A stretch of DNA of 64,000 nucleotides from Nocardioides cynanchi (GCF_008761635.1 NZ_CP044344.1:2976001-3040000), one strand, 5' to 3'; shown: positions 48,052 to 56,807, counted from the first letter of the stretch. The notes: a model not told the origin generated them from the sequence alone. Translations and numbers: made by a program.

Positions 48052-48681
48052 ATGACCGAGCAGCCCGGGAACCCCACGGATCCCACTCAGCCCGACCCCG
48101 CCGCGTCGAGTGACGCAGCGCCGACTCCTCCGCCCGCAGCGCCCACGCCACCCGCGCAGTCCAGTGCGCCGGCCGCCGGTGCGTCCCAGTACGACTTCAA
48201 CCAGGCCAAGTCCACGCTCCAGGGTGCCCACAAGTTCGACCTGGGGATCATGGCCGCGGGCCTGGTCGCCTTCATCGCCGGACTCCTGCCCTTCTACACG
48301 ATCTCGGTGAGCGCCGGCGGCTTCGGCGGCGCCTCGGACTCGGTGACGGCCTGGCACGGCTTCTTCGGCTGGTTCGGCGTGCTGCTGGCCCTGGTCGGGG
48401 CCGTGGTCGTGGCGCTGGCCCTGTTCGCCAACGTCACGCTGCCGATGCCGCTCTACCAGCTCGCCACGGCCGCCTTCGGCGCGGCCCTGATCTGCCTGAT
48501 CCTGGCGCTGTTCGTGATCCCCGGTGGCGGCTGCAACGGCGCCGGCGCCTTCGGCGTCAAGTGCGACACCGGCCACGGCATCGGCTACTGGCTCGCCCTG
48601 CTCGCGGTGATCGCCGGCCTGGCCCTGTCGGTGCTGCGGATGCGCGAGACGACGACCACGGGCACCACCGCGGCCGCCTGA
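48052..48681 (+). CDS. Four-helix membrane protein with Pro-rich N-terminus
   Basis: A 209-residue protein. Residues 1-55 are Pro/Ala-rich and likely cytoplasmic. Four hydrophobic segments follow (IMAAGLVAFIAGLLPFYTIS, FGWFGVLLALVGAVVVALAL, LYQLATAAFGAALICLILAL, YWLALLAVIAGLALSVLR). One loop has CNGAGAFGVKCDTG, a possible disulfide. ATG at 48052 follows GGAGGG. A strong terminator comes after it. Family not recognised. Confidence 0.8.
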   Translation: MTEQPGNPTDPTQPDPAASSDAAPTPPPAAPTPPAQSSAPAAGASQYDFNQAKSTLQGAHKFDLGIMAAGLVAFIAGLLPFYTISVSAGGFGGASDSVTAWHGFFGWFGVLLALVGAVVVALALFANVTLPMPLYQLATAAFGAALICLILALFVIPGGGCNGAGAFGVKCDTGHGIGYWLALLAVIAGLALSVLRMRETTTTGTTAAA

Positions 48682-48707
48682 CCCGCTCCCGAACGACCAC
48701 GACCGAG

Positions 48708-48730
48708 CCCCGCGGGCAGCGCCCGCGGGG
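48708..48730 (+). terminator. Terminator before the rpsF operon
   Basis: CCCCGCGGGC and GCCCGCGGGG form a perfect 10-pair stem with a 3-base loop, 27 bases after the upstream stop, followed by TTCGTCG. It separates the membrane-protein gene from the ribosomal operon. Confidence 0.8.
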
Positions 48731-48859
48731 TTCGTCGCGTCCGGATTCGTGGGCCTCCGCGGGCCGCTGCTAACCTTGCCCGGTTGTCCTCCGCCCCTGG
48801 TGGTGGGCGACCTCGGCGGCCGGCCCACGTCGTACGCCGAGGAAACGCACAGCCCTCCT

Positions 48860-48878
48860 GCCACGGATCGTCCGTGGC
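48860..48878 (+). promoter_or_regulatory. Hairpin in the rpsF leader
   Basis: GCCACGGA and TCCGTGGC pair perfectly around loop TCG, about 30 bases before rpsF and just upstream of its GGAGGTGG ribosome site. rpsF leaders in many bacteria carry an S6:S18-binding structure with a CCG element; this hairpin is a candidate, but the conserved motif was not verified. Confidence 0.35.
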
Positions 48879-48908
48879 CGCTCTAGCCCAGAGGAGGTGG
48901 AGACCGCT

Positions 48909-49199
48909 ATGCGTGCCTATGAAGTCATGGTCATCCTCGACCCGAGTCTCGAGGAGCGTACGGTCGAGCCGTCGCTCGACAAGTACCTCAACGTCATCCG
49001 CAAGGACGGCGGCTCGGTCGAGTCCGTCGAGGTCTGGGGCCGGCGCCGCCTGGCCTACGAGATCCGCAAGAACGCCGAGGGCATCTACGCCGTCGTGCAG
49101 CTCACCGCGGAGCCCGCGACGGTCAAGGAGTTCGACCGCCAGCTCGGCCTCAACGAGTCGATCCTGCGTACCAAGGTGATGCGTCCCGACGCTCACTGA
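48909..49199 (+). CDS. rpsF: 30S ribosomal protein S6
   Basis: A 96-residue S6: [20 protein letters not shown], then [20 protein letters not shown] and [16 protein letters not shown]. It binds S18 on the small subunit platform. ATG at 48909 is twelve bases after GGAGG; an upstream GTG overlaps the ribosome site and was rejected. It starts the rpsF-ssb-rpsR-rplI operon. Confidence 0.98.
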   Translation: MRAYEVMVILDPSLEERTVEPSLDKYLNVIRKDGGSVESVEVWGRRRLAYEIRKNAEGIYAVVQLTAEPATVKEFDRQLGLNESILRTKVMRPDAH

Positions 49200-49315
49200 G
49201 CGCTCCACCGGTGGTCGAGCGACGTCGAGACCCCCTGTGGATCACCAGTGGCGGATGTCGGTGCGTCACGCAACGATGACCTCGATCCTTACCCATCCCG
49301 CTGAGGAGACCTGAC

Positions 49316-49864
49316 ATGGCAGGCGATACCCAGATCACCGTGGTCGGCAACCTCGTCGACGACCCGGAGCTCCGCTTCACGCCCTCGGGCGCCGCGGTGG
49401 CCAACTTCCGGATCGCCTCGACGCCGCGCACGTTCGACAAGCAGTCCAACGAGTGGAAGGACGGCGACGCGCTGTTCCTGTCCTGCTCGGTGTGGCGGCA
49501 GGCCGCGGAAAACGTCGCCGAGTCCCTCCAGAAGGGGATGCGGGTCGTCGTGCAGGGCAACCTGCGCTCACGTCAGTACGAGACCCGCGAGGGTGAGAAG
49601 CGCACCGTCTTCGAGATCCAGGTCGACGAGGTCGGTCCGTCGCTGAAGTACGCCACCGCCAAGGTGACGCGGACGCAGCGCTCGGGCGGCTCGTCGTACG
49701 GCGACGGTGGCGGGTCCCAGGGTGGCGGTCAGGCCTCCGGTCCGTCCGGCAACGACCCGTGGGCGACCCCGGCCCAGGGCGGCGGCGCACCTGCCGCCCC
49801 CGCCGGCGGGAACGACCCGTGGGCCACGCCGGGCGTCAGCGGCAACGACGAGCCCCCGTTCTGA
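49316..49864 (+). CDS. ssb: Single-stranded DNA-binding protein
   Basis: A 182-residue SSB. The OB fold spans ~1-110 ([60 protein letters not shown]). A Gly/Gln/Ser-rich linker with two copies of a NDPWATP segment precedes the acidic tip NDEPPF, which recruits partner proteins. It protects single strands during replication. Encoded between rpsF and rpsR, as usual. Confidence 0.98.
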   Translation: MAGDTQITVVGNLVDDPELRFTPSGAAVANFRIASTPRTFDKQSNEWKDGDALFLSCSVWRQAAENVAESLQKGMRVVVQGNLRSRQYETREGEKRTVFEIQVDEVGPSLKYATAKVTRTQRSGGSSYGDGGGSQGGGQASGPSGNDPWATPAQGGGAPAAPAGGNDPWATPGVSGNDEPPF

Positions 49865-49958
49865 CCCAGCACCTTCCACAACCGAATAGCCCAGTTCAGG
49901 CCCACCATTCCGGCTCAGCACTCGTTGCGGCCGGGCTCACTTGAGAGGGAGCACCACA

Positions 49959-50195
49959 ATGGCCAAGCCAGTCTTGCGCAAGCCGAAGAAGAAGGTTTGC
50001 CAGTTCTGCAAGGAGAAGGCGACCGGAGTCGACTACAAGGACTCCACGCTGCTCCGCAAGTTCATCTCCGACCGCGGCAAGATCCGCGCGCGTCGGGTCA
50101 CCGGCAACTGCGTCCAGCACCAGCGGGACGTCGCGATCGCGGTCAAGAACGCCCGCGAGGTCGCGCTGCTGCCCTACACGTCCACCGGACGCTGA
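49959..50195 (+). CDS. rpsR: 30S ribosomal protein S18
   Basis: A 78-residue S18 with [40 protein letters not shown] and [20 protein letters not shown]. CxxC plus a third Cys and His indicate the zinc-binding (C+) form. ATG at 49959 has GAGGGAG upstream. Zinc-free paralogs replace this form under zinc limitation in Actinobacteria, but none is in the window. Confidence 0.98.
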   Translation: MAKPVLRKPKKKVCQFCKEKATGVDYKDSTLLRKFISDRGKIRARRVTGNCVQHQRDVAIAVKNAREVALLPYTSTGR

Positions 50196-50209
50196 GCGGA
50201 GGCTGCGAC

Positions 50210-50656
50210 ATGAAGATCATCCTGACCCAGGAAGTCACCGGCCTCGGGCAGCCCGGCGACGTGGTGGAGGTCAAGGACGGCTACGGCCGTAACTACCTCC
50301 TGCCGCGCAACGTGGCGATCCGCTGGACCCGTGGCGGCGAGAAGACCGTCGAGTCGATCAAGAAGGCCCGCGCCTCCCGCGCGGTCCGCGACACCGAGCA
50401 CGCCGACCAGATCAAGGGCAAGCTCGAGGCCGCCCCGGTCGATGTCCGCGTCAAGGCCGGCCCGGCCGGCCGCCTGTTCGGGGCGGTCACCACCAACGAG
50501 ATCGCCGGTGCGCTGGCCGAGGTCGCCGGCGAGTCCGTCGACCGCCGGACCATCGCCCTGGCCAACCCGATCAAGACGCTCGGCTCCCACTCGGTGACCG
50601 TGCGCCTGCACGACGACGTCTCGGTGGACGTGGCGCTCAACGTCATCCCCGCCTGA
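50210..50656 (+). CDS. rplI: 50S ribosomal protein L9
   Basis: A 148-residue L9. The N-terminal RNA-binding domain is [20 protein letters not shown] with [18 protein letters not shown] connecting helix follows, and the C-terminal domain has [20 protein letters not shown] and [17 protein letters not shown] at 50210 has GCGGAGG upstream, 14 bases after rpsR. It is followed by a strong hairpin. Confidence 0.98.
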   Translation: MKIILTQEVTGLGQPGDVVEVKDGYGRNYLLPRNVAIRWTRGGEKTVESIKKARASRAVRDTEHADQIKGKLEAAPVDVRVKAGPAGRLFGAVTTNEIAGALAEVAGESVDRRTIALANPIKTLGSHSVTVRLHDDVSVDVALNVIPA

Positions 50657-50670
50657 CGCAACCACGTCAC

Positions 50671-50710
50671 CACCACAGCCCGTTCCGGTCCGCCGGGGCG
50701 GGCTGTGGTG
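50671..50710. terminator. Bidirectional terminator after rplI
   Basis: CACCACAGCCCG (50671-50682) and CGGGCTGTGGTG (50699-50710) form a perfect 12-pair stem with a 16-base GC loop. It lies between rplI and a convergent gene and can serve both. Confidence 0.8.
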
Positions 50711-50719
50711 CGGTAGGCC

Positions 50720-51013
50720 TCAGGCGCGGTCGAGCAGGGCGGCGATGCCCTGCTCGGAGTCGAACATGACGCGTACGCCGCTCACGTCCTCGTGCGGCAC
50801 GCCGTACCTCATCAGCAGGATCCGGACCTGCGCCGGCAGCCAGCCCTGGCGCTCTAGCGCGAGGTGCTGCTCCTGCGTGGCGGTGGTCAGCCAGAGCACC
50901 GGCTCGCCGTCGGGCCCGGGCAGCCAGTGCGCACCGGTGACCCCCCACGGCAGGAGGGAGGCGACCAGGCCGGGGATCGCGTTCCCGACGTCGCGACCGG
51001 CTGCCCGGCTCAT
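50720..51013 (-). CDS. Conserved-looking small protein, function unknown
   Basis: A 97-residue protein, mildly hydrophobic, with TATQEQHLALERQGWLPAQV and RVMFDSEQGIAALLDRA. No motif or membrane segment is clear. It is convergent with rplI across a bidirectional hairpin, which supports a real transcription unit. ATG at 51013 has no strong ribosome site: CGTGACGCG precedes it. I do not recognise a family. Confidence 0.6.
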   Translation of the reverse strand: MSRAAGRDVGNAIPGLVASLLPWGVTGAHWLPGPDGEPVLWLTTATQEQHLALERQGWLPAQVRILLMRYGVPHEDVSGVRVMFDSEQGIAALLDRA

Positions 51014-51156
51014 CGCGTCACGCCCTCGGGGACCATGCCGTCGAGCCTAGGTCGTGGCCCCTGAACGGGTTCCCGCTGCCGCCCTGCGCCCCGCCCGGGA
51101 CCTCTCAGTCGAACCAGCCGCTTCTCAGGCGATATTTCGGCTGGGTAGCGTCGGTT

Positions 51157-51690
51157 TCACCGGTGGACCGGGGAAACCTGCGCCCCCGCCCACGCCCGCG
51201 AGGCGTAGGCGAAGAGCAGCCAGACCAGCAGCAGGAGGGCCAGCGAGGCGGCGACGTACGTCGCCCCGACCAGGCCGTCGAGGCCGCCGCCGAAGACGAC
51301 CGCGGGCAGGACGGTGACGACGACCAGCAGGGTCCGCGCGGTGAGCAGCCAGCGGCGGGCACCGAGGTCCTCGGCGGCCAGTGCCTGCTGGGCCAGGGCG
51401 TGGGCCAGCACGATGGTGGTGACCAGCTGCGGGAGGTTGGCGGCCCAGGTCAGGGACGGGTCGACGTCGTCGAGGTGGGCCGGCACCGACGGGATCCACA
51501 GCGCGCACGAGACCGCGAAGGCCAGCCAGCCCAGCCCGAGCAGGGTGCCGCGCTGCGGGCAGGGAAGCGCTCGCAGCCCGGTCAGCGCCAGCAGCCAGCC
51601 CAAGGGGTCGGGCAGCAGGTCGTAGCCGTGCACGGGGGCGGTCAGCAGGACGATCACCAGGCCCATGCCGACGGCCTGCAACGGCTTCAC
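51157..51690 (-). CDS. Five-helix membrane protein, function unknown
   Basis: A 177-residue protein with hydrophobic segments including VGMGLVIVLLTAPVHGYDLL, LGLGWLAFAVSCALWIPSVP, LLVVVTVLPAVVFGGGLDGL and ASLALLLLVWLLFAYASRAW. A DLLPDPLGWLLALTGLRAL segment resembles a motif seen in uncharacterised actinobacterial integral membrane proteins. GTG at 51690 begins a continuous hydrophobic protein; the open frame upstream is compositionally different and overlaps the DnaA-box-like region. No function is assignable. Confidence 0.7.
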   Translation of the reverse strand: MKPLQAVGMGLVIVLLTAPVHGYDLLPDPLGWLLALTGLRALPCPQRGTLLGLGWLAFAVSCALWIPSVPAHLDDVDPSLTWAANLPQLVTTIVLAHALAQQALAAEDLGARRWLLTARTLLVVVTVLPAVVFGGGLDGLVGATYVAASLALLLLVWLLFAYASRAWAGAQVSPVHR

Positions 51691-52199
51691 GGCGGTCAGG
51701 GTATCGGGGGCCTGTCCGGGCTGTGCAGAAGCGGTGGATATCCCCCGGATCGGCCCCGGGTCGGGCCTAAGTCGACAAACCAACTGCCAAATCCCAGATG
51801 GCGAGTAGATGAACGAGAATTGCCGGCACCTTTTCGGTTTCCACAGCTGTGGAACGGCGTTTGTGCAGGTCAGGGGCCTGTGGCGCGAGCCGACCCGGGA
51901 GTTGTGCACAGGTTATCCCCGGCCCGGACCACAGCCCGCCGCGTGTCGTCCACGCCGGGACCTGAGTTATCCCCAGCACCTGTGGACAGGGTCCTATCCA
52001 ACCGGGTCCGGAGCGCCTAGATTCGCCGCTCGGCAGGTCGGTTCCGCAGCAGGGGTGACCGTGGTGGGGATCCAACCCCACGCATCGCAACCTCCGCCAG
52101 GGACGCTCGGGCGCCACTGTCGGCGGTCACCCCTAGCGTCACTCCTGTCACAGCGGTCCGGCTCATCCAAGATGTCGGGCAGGCACGGAGGAGGCGGGG
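51691..52199. other. dnaB upstream region with DnaA-box-like cluster and palindrome
   Basis: A 509-base gap with no recognised gene. It holds a perfect 16-bp palindrome TTCCACAGCTGTGGAA (51839-51854) and a run of DnaA-like sites: TTGTGCACA (51902-51910), TTATCCCCG (51913-51921), TCGTCCACG (51946-51954), TTATCCCCA (51967-51975), and CTGTCCACA on the minus strand (51989-51981). None is a perfect consensus, yet five in 90 bases is notable. The dnaB promoter must be in this interval. Confidence 0.5.
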
Positions 52200-53639
52200 T
52201 TGAGCATCACCGAGCAGGGGTCGTGGGACGTCCCCGGAGCATCGGAGCCGCCCCGAGACAGCGTCGGCGACGACTGGGGCGACGGCCCCGCGGCGTACGA
52301 GCCGGGTCAGCGGCCCAGCCGCCCCGGCGACCGCACGCCGCCCCAGGACAACGCCGCCGAGCAGAGCGTGCTCGGCTCGATGCTGCTCTCCAAGGACTCC
52401 ATCGCCGACGTCAGCGAGGTGCTGCGCGGCATGGATTTCTACCGTCCGGTCCACGAGGTCATCTACGACGCGATCATCGACCTCTACGGCCGCGGTGAGC
52501 CGGCCGACCCGATCACGGTCTCCAACGAGCTCCAGCGCAAGGGCGAGCTGGCCCGGGTCGGCGGAGCGCCCTACCTCCACACGCTGTCGGCCAACGTCCC
52601 GATCGCGGCCAACGCCGGCTACTACGCCGAGATCGTCCGCGAGAAGGCGATCCTGCGTCGGCTGGTCGACGCCGGCACCCGGATCGTGCAGATGGGCTAC
52701 GCCGGCGCCGGCGAGGTCGACGACGTCGTCGACGCGGCGCAGGCCGAGGTCTACCAGGTCACCGACCGTCGCTCCGCCGAGGACTACGCGCCGCTGTCCG
52801 ACATCATGGACGGCGTCCTCGACGAGATCGAGGCGATCGGCAACCGCGACGCCGGGCTGTACGGCGTGCCCACCGGCTTCGCCGACCTCGACGACCTCAC
52901 CAACGGTCTGCACAACGGCCAGATGATCATCGTCGCGGCCCGCCCCGCGATGGGGAAGTCGACGCTCGCCCTCGACCTGTGCCGGGCGGCGTCGATCCAC
53001 AACAACATGACCAGCTGCTTCTTCAGCCTGGAGATGACCCGCTCCGAGATCACGATGCGGCTGCTCTCGGCCGAGGCCAAGGTGCCCCTCAACCACATCC
53101 GCAACGGTCAGATGAACGACGACGACTGGCAGAAGCTGGCTCGCAAGATGGCCGAGGTGTCCAGCGCCCCGCTGTTCATCGACGACTCGCCCAACATGAC
53201 GATGATGGAGATCCGGGCCAAGGCCCGGCGGCTCAAGCAGCGTCACGACCTGCGCGTGATCGTGATCGACTACATGCAGCTGATGTCCTCGGGCCGCAAG
53301 GTCGAGAGCCGCCAGCTCGAGGTCAGCGAGTTCTCCCGGCAGATCAAGCTGCTGGCCAAGGAGCTCGAGATCCCGATCATCGCCCTCTCCCAGCTCAACC
53401 GTGGCCCCGAGCAGCGCGGCGACAAGCGGCCGATGATGAGCGACCTGCGCGAGTCCGGCTCCCTGGAGCAGGACGCCGACATGGTGATCCTGCTGCACCG
53501 CGACGACGTCTACGAGAAGGAGTCGACCCGCCCGGGCGAGGCCGACCTGATCGTGGCCAAGCACCGCAACGGCCCGACCCGTGACATCACCGTCGCCTTC
53601 CAGGGTCACTACTCCCGCTTCGTCGACATGGCGCACTGA
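52200..53639 (+). CDS. dnaB: Replicative DNA helicase DnaB
   Basis: A 479-residue hexameric helicase. N-terminal domain: NAAEQSVLGSMLLSKDSIAD. RecA-like domain: Walker A ARPAMGKSTLALDLC, FFSLEMTRSEITMRLLSAEA, Walker B RVIVIDYMQLM, and SDLRESGSLEQDADMV. No intein interrupts the Walker A or later motifs, unlike several mycobacterial DnaB proteins. The start is TTG at 52200, supported by GGAGGAGG six bases upstream; the first 45 residues are a variable leader. DciA in this window is its expected loader. Confidence 0.97.
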   Translation: MSITEQGSWDVPGASEPPRDSVGDDWGDGPAAYEPGQRPSRPGDRTPPQDNAAEQSVLGSMLLSKDSIADVSEVLRGMDFYRPVHEVIYDAIIDLYGRGEPADPITVSNELQRKGELARVGGAPYLHTLSANVPIAANAGYYAEIVREKAILRRLVDAGTRIVQMGYAGAGEVDDVVDAAQAEVYQVTDRRSAEDYAPLSDIMDGVLDEIEAIGNRDAGLYGVPTGFADLDDLTNGLHNGQMIIVAARPAMGKSTLALDLCRAASIHNNMTSCFFSLEMTRSEITMRLLSAEAKVPLNHIRNGQMNDDDWQKLARKMAEVSSAPLFIDDSPNMTMMEIRAKARRLKQRHDLRVIVIDYMQLMSSGRKVESRQLEVSEFSRQIKLLAKELEIPIIALSQLNRGPEQRGDKRPMMSDLRESGSLEQDADMVILLHRDDVYEKESTRPGEADLIVAKHRNGPTRDITVAFQGHYSRFVDMAH

Positions 53640-53652
53640 CCGGCGTCGGGCG

Positions 53653-54051
53653 ATGAGGTTCACCGAGCACGAGCTGACCTCCGCACTCACCGGGGCCGCG
53701 AAGGCGGTGCTGGCCGCTCAGGACAAGGACGTGCGCCGGGGTCGGGTCGACGTCGAGACGGTCTGGGCCGCTCTCGACCGCTATCAGCGCTTCCAGATCC
53801 TGGACGGGCTCGGGAGCCAGATCCTGCCGGTGCTGGTGGCGCTGCCGGACGTGCCCGTCGCCGCCGGCACCCGGGCGTCGTACTCCGACCGCCAGGTCAG
53901 CGACACCGTGGAGAGTGTCGTCGGCGACGCCGGCGGCAGGGTGCGTCGGGCCGTGCTCGTGAAGGCCCGGACCGCCCTGGTGCAGTCCGCGCTCGCGCAC
54001 CTCCCGCCGCGCCAGGACCCCGACGGCCTGATCGTCCCCGATCACCTGTAG
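53653..54051 (+). CDS. Hypothetical protein following dnaB
   Basis: A 132-residue soluble protein (MRFTEHELTSALTGAAKAVL, then DRYQRFQILDGLGSQILPVL and RRAVLVKARTALVQSAL). It starts 13 bases after the dnaB stop, so it is probably co-transcribed. It is mostly helical by composition, with no recognised domain. Function unknown; the ATG at 53653 is the first start with homology-neutral but protein-like composition. Confidence 0.65.
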   Translation: MRFTEHELTSALTGAAKAVLAAQDKDVRRGRVDVETVWAALDRYQRFQILDGLGSQILPVLVALPDVPVAAGTRASYSDRQVSDTVESVVGDAGGRVRRAVLVKARTALVQSALAHLPPRQDPDGLIVPDHL

Positions 54052-54086
54052 CCGGGGTCGCCAGCGCGACGCGGTACAACTGGCGC

Positions 54087-54422
54087 ATGGCGAACGACGC
54101 GATCAGCACCTCCCGACTCCTCAGTGCCGACGTCGCGGTCGAGGCCGTCCGCCCCGACGGAGCGTCGGCCGCCCTGGCCACGGCGGCGGCGACCCTCGCG
54201 GAAGGAGCGGTCGAGATCGGGCTCTGGGAGGCCGGGCCGGGCACCGATACCGACACCGAGGTCGACGAGGTGTTCCTGGTGCTCTCCGGCACCGGGTCGG
54301 TGACCTTCGACGAGGACGGCAGCACGATCGACCTGCGGCCCGGCGTGCTGGTCCGGCTCCGGGAGGGCGACCGGACGACGTGGAGCGTCACCGAGCGGCT
54401 GCGGAAGCTCTACCTGGCCTGA
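54087..54422 (+). CDS. Cupin domain protein
   Basis: A 111-residue single-domain cupin. The beta-barrel motifs are GLWEAGPGTDTDTEVDEVFL (in place of the usual HxH-E metal motif) and LVLSGTGSVTFDEDGSTIDL with GVLVRLREGDRTTW. The metal-binding histidines are missing, so it may bind ligand without metal or be structural. Convergent with the GH6-like gene, four bases apart. No specific function. Confidence 0.8.
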   Translation: MANDAISTSRLLSADVAVEAVRPDGASAALATAAATLAEGAVEIGLWEAGPGTDTDTEVDEVFLVLSGTGSVTFDEDGSTIDLRPGVLVRLREGDRTTWSVTERLRKLYLA

Positions 54423-54425
54423 GCG

Positions 54426-55565
54426 TCAGCGGTACGGCGTGGACCGCACCAGCTGGAGCGCGCGGTCCTTGGCGAACGGCTGGCTGCCGACGTGGTGGAG
54501 CCAAGGGCGGCCGAACCACAGGTAGGCATCGACGTGGCGTCGGGCCTGGGCGGCGGCGGTGTCCGACAGTCCCCACGAAGCGGCGGCGACGTCCGCGGTC
54601 GGCGGGATGCCGAGGGTCTCGCAGGTGACCGACTTCGCGGTGGTGACCGAGGGACACACGACCGGGTTGACGGCGTCCGGGCCCGTGTACTGGCCGTACT
54701 TGTAGGGGTGCCCGCTCGAGCTGGTGTTGATCACCGCGGTCCGGCCCGGGTAGCCGCGCGCGGCCAGGGTCTTGGCGATCGCGGTGGCCCGCCCGATCTC
54801 GTCGCTGACGGAGTCCTCGTGGGTGGTGTCCAGTGCGAAGCCGTGGGCGTACTGGATGCCTCCGCGCACCAGGATGTCGACCGCGGCGTCCACGCCGCCG
54901 TTGCTGCCGAACATCGGCCAGTCCGCGGCGCCCGCCTCGATGTAGACGTCGGTGCGCGGCTGCGCCGACAGCACCCGGGCGGCGTACGACACCAGCTGCG
55001 AGGGGACCGTCGAGCCGTGCGGTGCGCACAGCGCGAAGGGACCGTCCGGCTGGAGGACGATCGCCATCGGGGTGTTCCCGATGGCGGTGGCGAAGCGGTC
55101 GATCCATGTCTTGTACGACCTGCGCTCGGCCCGGGTGGGCAGCCGCGAGCAGATCTCGTGCTCCCACGGCTCCATCCGGAAGATGCTCAGCTGCACCAGG
55201 GCGTTCGGGTCGCCGTGCTGGGCGTTGGCGACGTAGGTGTGCACCTGCTCGGCGATCTTGTCGTCGGGGTTCCACGAGCCGAACCAGTGCGCGATCGGCT
55301 GGTGCGCGATGTAGCCGAGCAGCTTCTTCTGGTGGCCGGTGGCCTGCACGTAGGGGTTCCAGGTCTGCTCCATCGGGCCCTGGTACACGCCCCACGGGTA
55401 GGCGCGGAACGGGTTGTCGCTCGCCGTCGACCGGGCCGGCGCGGTCGCGGCAGGCGTCGTCGAGCCGGCCCGGCCGGTCGGGCTCGTCGGATGCGGGGCG
55501 AGTGACGGCAGCAGACCGGTGGCCAGGCTGAGCACGAGGGCAGGCAGGAAGAGCAGGTTCGCCAT
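54426..55565 (-). CDS. Secreted GH6-like glycoside hydrolase with altered motifs
   Basis: A 379-residue protein starting with a signal peptide (MANLLFLPALVLSLATGLLP). GH6 landmarks are present: AIVLQPDGPF (usual LEPD with the acid Asp), YIEAGAADWP (usual YLDAG), INTSSSGHPYKYGQYTG (usual DTSRNG), and DAYLWFGRPWLHHVG (usual WIKxPGESDG). Several active-site residues therefore differ, including the Asp of the DTSRNG element and the ESDG end. It may be an unusual cellulase-like enzyme or a non-cellulolytic relative. The ribosome site before 55565 is weak. Confidence 0.75.
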   Translation of the reverse strand: MANLLFLPALVLSLATGLLPSLAPHPTSPTGRAGSTTPAATAPARSTASDNPFRAYPWGVYQGPMEQTWNPYVQATGHQKKLLGYIAHQPIAHWFGSWNPDDKIAEQVHTYVANAQHGDPNALVQLSIFRMEPWEHEICSRLPTRAERRSYKTWIDRFATAIGNTPMAIVLQPDGPFALCAPHGSTVPSQLVSYAARVLSAQPRTDVYIEAGAADWPMFGSNGGVDAAVDILVRGGIQYAHGFALDTTHEDSVSDEIGRATAIAKTLAARGYPGRTAVINTSSSGHPYKYGQYTGPDAVNPVVCPSVTTAKSVTCETLGIPPTADVAAASWGLSDTAAAQARRHVDAYLWFGRPWLHHVGSQPFAKDRALQLVRSTPYR

Positions 55566-55707
55566 GGGGGGATCGCTTTCGGGGGGGAGCCCGCGCCGGG
55601 CGTCGACGCGAGCTGGCCCCAGCATGCCTTCTCCCGCGGGGCGATGGTCAAGTTTTCGCAGACTCGCGTAGCTACTGCGGGGCCCGGGCGTCCTACGCTG
55701 CGAGCTG

Positions 55708-56652
55708 ATGACGACGTTGGCCGAGCGGGTCAGGGCACGCCCGCACCCCACCCGGGAGACCGTGCTCGTGGGAGCCGGCCTGCTGCTGATCTACGTCGTG
55801 TGGGGCTCGGTGTACGTCGCGATCCGCTACGTCGTGCAGGACGTGCCACCCCTGCTCTCGATCGGGGTGCGCTACGTCGTCGCCGGCCTGCTGCTCGCGT
55901 CGTACGTCGCGGCTCGGCGGGGGACCCGCGTGCTGCGGACGAGCAGGCGGGCGCTGCTGGGGTGCGTGCTCCTGGCGGTGCTGCTCCAGGTGCTGACCAA
56001 CGGCACCACGACCTGGGCCGAGGCAGCCGGGGTGCAGGCCGGCCCGGCGGCGCTGCTGTCCGCGCTGGCACCGATCGGGATCATCATGTTGCGGCTGGGG
56101 ACCGGCGACCGGCCGCGGGCCGTCACCTGGCTGGGCGTCGTGGCCGGGTTCGCCGGCCTCGCGGTGCTCCTGCTGGGTGGGCGCTCGGTGCCGGGCTTCC
56201 CGCTGTGGCCCTCGCTGCTGGTCGTCGCCGCCGCCGGCTGCTGGGCCGTCGGCTCGTTCCTCCAGCCTCGACTCGACCTGCCGGTGGACACCTTCGTCAC
56301 CGCAGCCTTCCAGCTGCTCGTCGGCGGGGCGCTGCTCACCCTGGCCGGGCTGCTCGGGGGTGAGCGGACGAGCCTCGGCTTCCCGGGCGAGACCTGGTGG
56401 GTGCTGGGCTACCTGACCCTGTCGTCGGTGGTGTCGTACACGACGTACGTCTGGCTGCTCGCTCACGCCCCCATCTCACTGGTCTCGACGCACGCCTACG
56501 TCAACCCCGTGGTGGCTGTCGTCCTGGGCTGGTGGTGGCTCGGGGAGCCGGTGACCTGGCCGGTGGTCGTCGGCGGGGCCGTCGTGCTGGTGGCGGTGGG
56601 GCTGATCATGGCCGAGCGCCGCCGGCTGCCCGAGGAGCCCCCCGTCGCCTGA
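55708..56652 (+). CDS. EamA/DMT-family transporter
   Basis: A 314-residue protein with about ten membrane helices in two EamA repeats (LVGAGLLLIYVVWGSVYVAI begins the first; GYLTLSSVVSYTTYVWLLAH and INPVVAVVLGW-like VNPVVAVVLGWWWLGE are in the second). These move amino acids or other metabolites out of the cell. The substrate is unknown. It is separated from a LysR regulator by one small gene, suggesting control by it. Confidence 0.9.
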   Translation: MTTLAERVRARPHPTRETVLVGAGLLLIYVVWGSVYVAIRYVVQDVPPLLSIGVRYVVAGLLLASYVAARRGTRVLRTSRRALLGCVLLAVLLQVLTNGTTTWAEAAGVQAGPAALLSALAPIGIIMLRLGTGDRPRAVTWLGVVAGFAGLAVLLLGGRSVPGFPLWPSLLVVAAAGCWAVGSFLQPRLDLPVDTFVTAAFQLLVGGALLTLAGLLGGERTSLGFPGETWWVLGYLTLSSVVSYTTYVWLLAHAPISLVSTHAYVNPVVAVVLGWWWLGEPVTWPVVVGGAVVLVAVGLIMAERRRLPEEPPVA

Positions 56653-56666
56653 CGGTCGGCCGAGGC

Positions 56667-56807
56667 TCAGCGGCCGTCCTGGCGCTGCTCGTCGAAGTAC
56701 GGCGTGAGGCGCGCCATCGCGCGGTGGGCCCGGACCGAGTCGTCCCAGATGTCGCGGATCGTGCCCCGCAGGCGGCGGGACTTCCTGGTGGTGGAGTTCG
56801 TGGTCAT
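56667..56807 (-). CDS. Possible 46-residue small basic protein
   Basis: A minus-strand ORF encoding MTTNSTTRKSRRLRGTIRDI then WDDSVRAHRAMARLTPYF and a short polar end. GGAG lies two bases before the ATG, which is close. Basic, helix-forming composition and its placement between the EamA and LysR genes suggest a real small gene divergent from LysR. I cannot name a family. Confidence 0.5.
   Translation of the reverse strand: MTTNSTTRKSRRLRGTIRDIWDDSVRAHRAMARLTPYFDEQRQDGR

Noticed and set aside
52200..53639. Intein in DnaB
   Set aside because: Walker A and downstream motifs are continuous and the length is normal.
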